Under the pieces are notes generated by a model. That model was not told the origin of the DNA. It did no database searches and saw only the letters and a program-made list of their open reading frames with translations. Below are positions 15,558 to 15,586 of a stretch of DNA of 15,586 nt, one piece after another; the first letter of the stretch is position 1, and every line of letters starts with the position of its first letter. This stretch comes from CAZTDD01 sp964612675 (GTDB taxonomy: Bacteria; Hinthialibacterota; Hinthialibacteria; Hinthialibacterales; JAKPRU01), in contig CAZTDD010000149.1 of the NCBI GenBank assembly GCA_964612675.1, forward strand, positions 1 to 15,586. The letters run 5' to 3'. The position numbers and the translations under genes are program-made.

Positions 15558-15563
15558 ATAATT
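15558..15563 (+). repeat. Right target-site duplication ATAATT
   Basis: It directly follows the right terminal inverted repeat and matches 15084-15089 in direct orientation. Confidence 0.65.
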
Positions 15564-15586
15564 GGCTGTGGTTTGAGATTCTCCTG

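Overview
The window reads as ordinary chromosomal DNA of a diderm, probably uncultured bacterium, slightly above 50% G+C by eye. A murein-hydrolase-activator lipoprotein (NlpD/EnvC type), a CLC chloride protein and several Sec-exported proteins support a two-membrane cell. The tandem acetyl-xylan-esterase-like protein and the secreted GH42-like protein are typical of polysaccharide-degrading lineages such as Planctomycetota, Hydrogenedentota and related candidate phyla. That placement is a guess from gene content. There is no rRNA, tRNA or CRISPR array.

Layout. Positions 1-1227 hold the 3' part of a CgeB-type glycosyltransferase whose 5' end lies outside the window. A convergent gene (1258-2076, minus) encodes a small exported helical-repeat protein. 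It shares a 128-bp divergent promoter region with a plus-strand pair: a secreted two-domain alpha/beta hydrolase (2205-4346) and, 19 bp later, a second and longer glycosyltransferase (4366-6213). Next come hypA and hypB, [NiFe]-hydrogenase nickel-insertion genes, on the minus strand and overlapping by one base, with no other hydrogenase gene in the window. After a 417-bp spacer lie an NlpD-like lipoprotein (7686-8924, followed by a terminator) and a CLC protein with CBS domains (9017-10822). A REC-PAS-HisKA-HATPase-REC hybrid kinase (10836-12839, minus) is convergent with the CLC gene. A secreted GH42-like protein (13161-14957, minus) follows.

The right edge (15084-15563) carries a 468-bp non-coding element. 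It has 18-bp perfect terminal inverted repeats, a 6-bp ATAATT direct repeat on both sides, and long imperfectly mirrored arms filled with CCCTCTCCC/GGGAGAGGG hairpins. It looks like a MITE or fold-back element and is the most distinctive non-genic structure here.

How the genes may work together: the two glycosyltransferases, the exported hydrolase and the exported GH-like protein suggest surface-glycan or polysaccharide work. The remaining genes look like unrelated single units. I see no convincing new multi-gene system. The points worth a second look are altered active sites (the CLC proton glutamate, the NlpD metal ligands, the GH42 acid/base, the second hydrolase domain), the orphan hypAB pair and the 15-kb mobile element.
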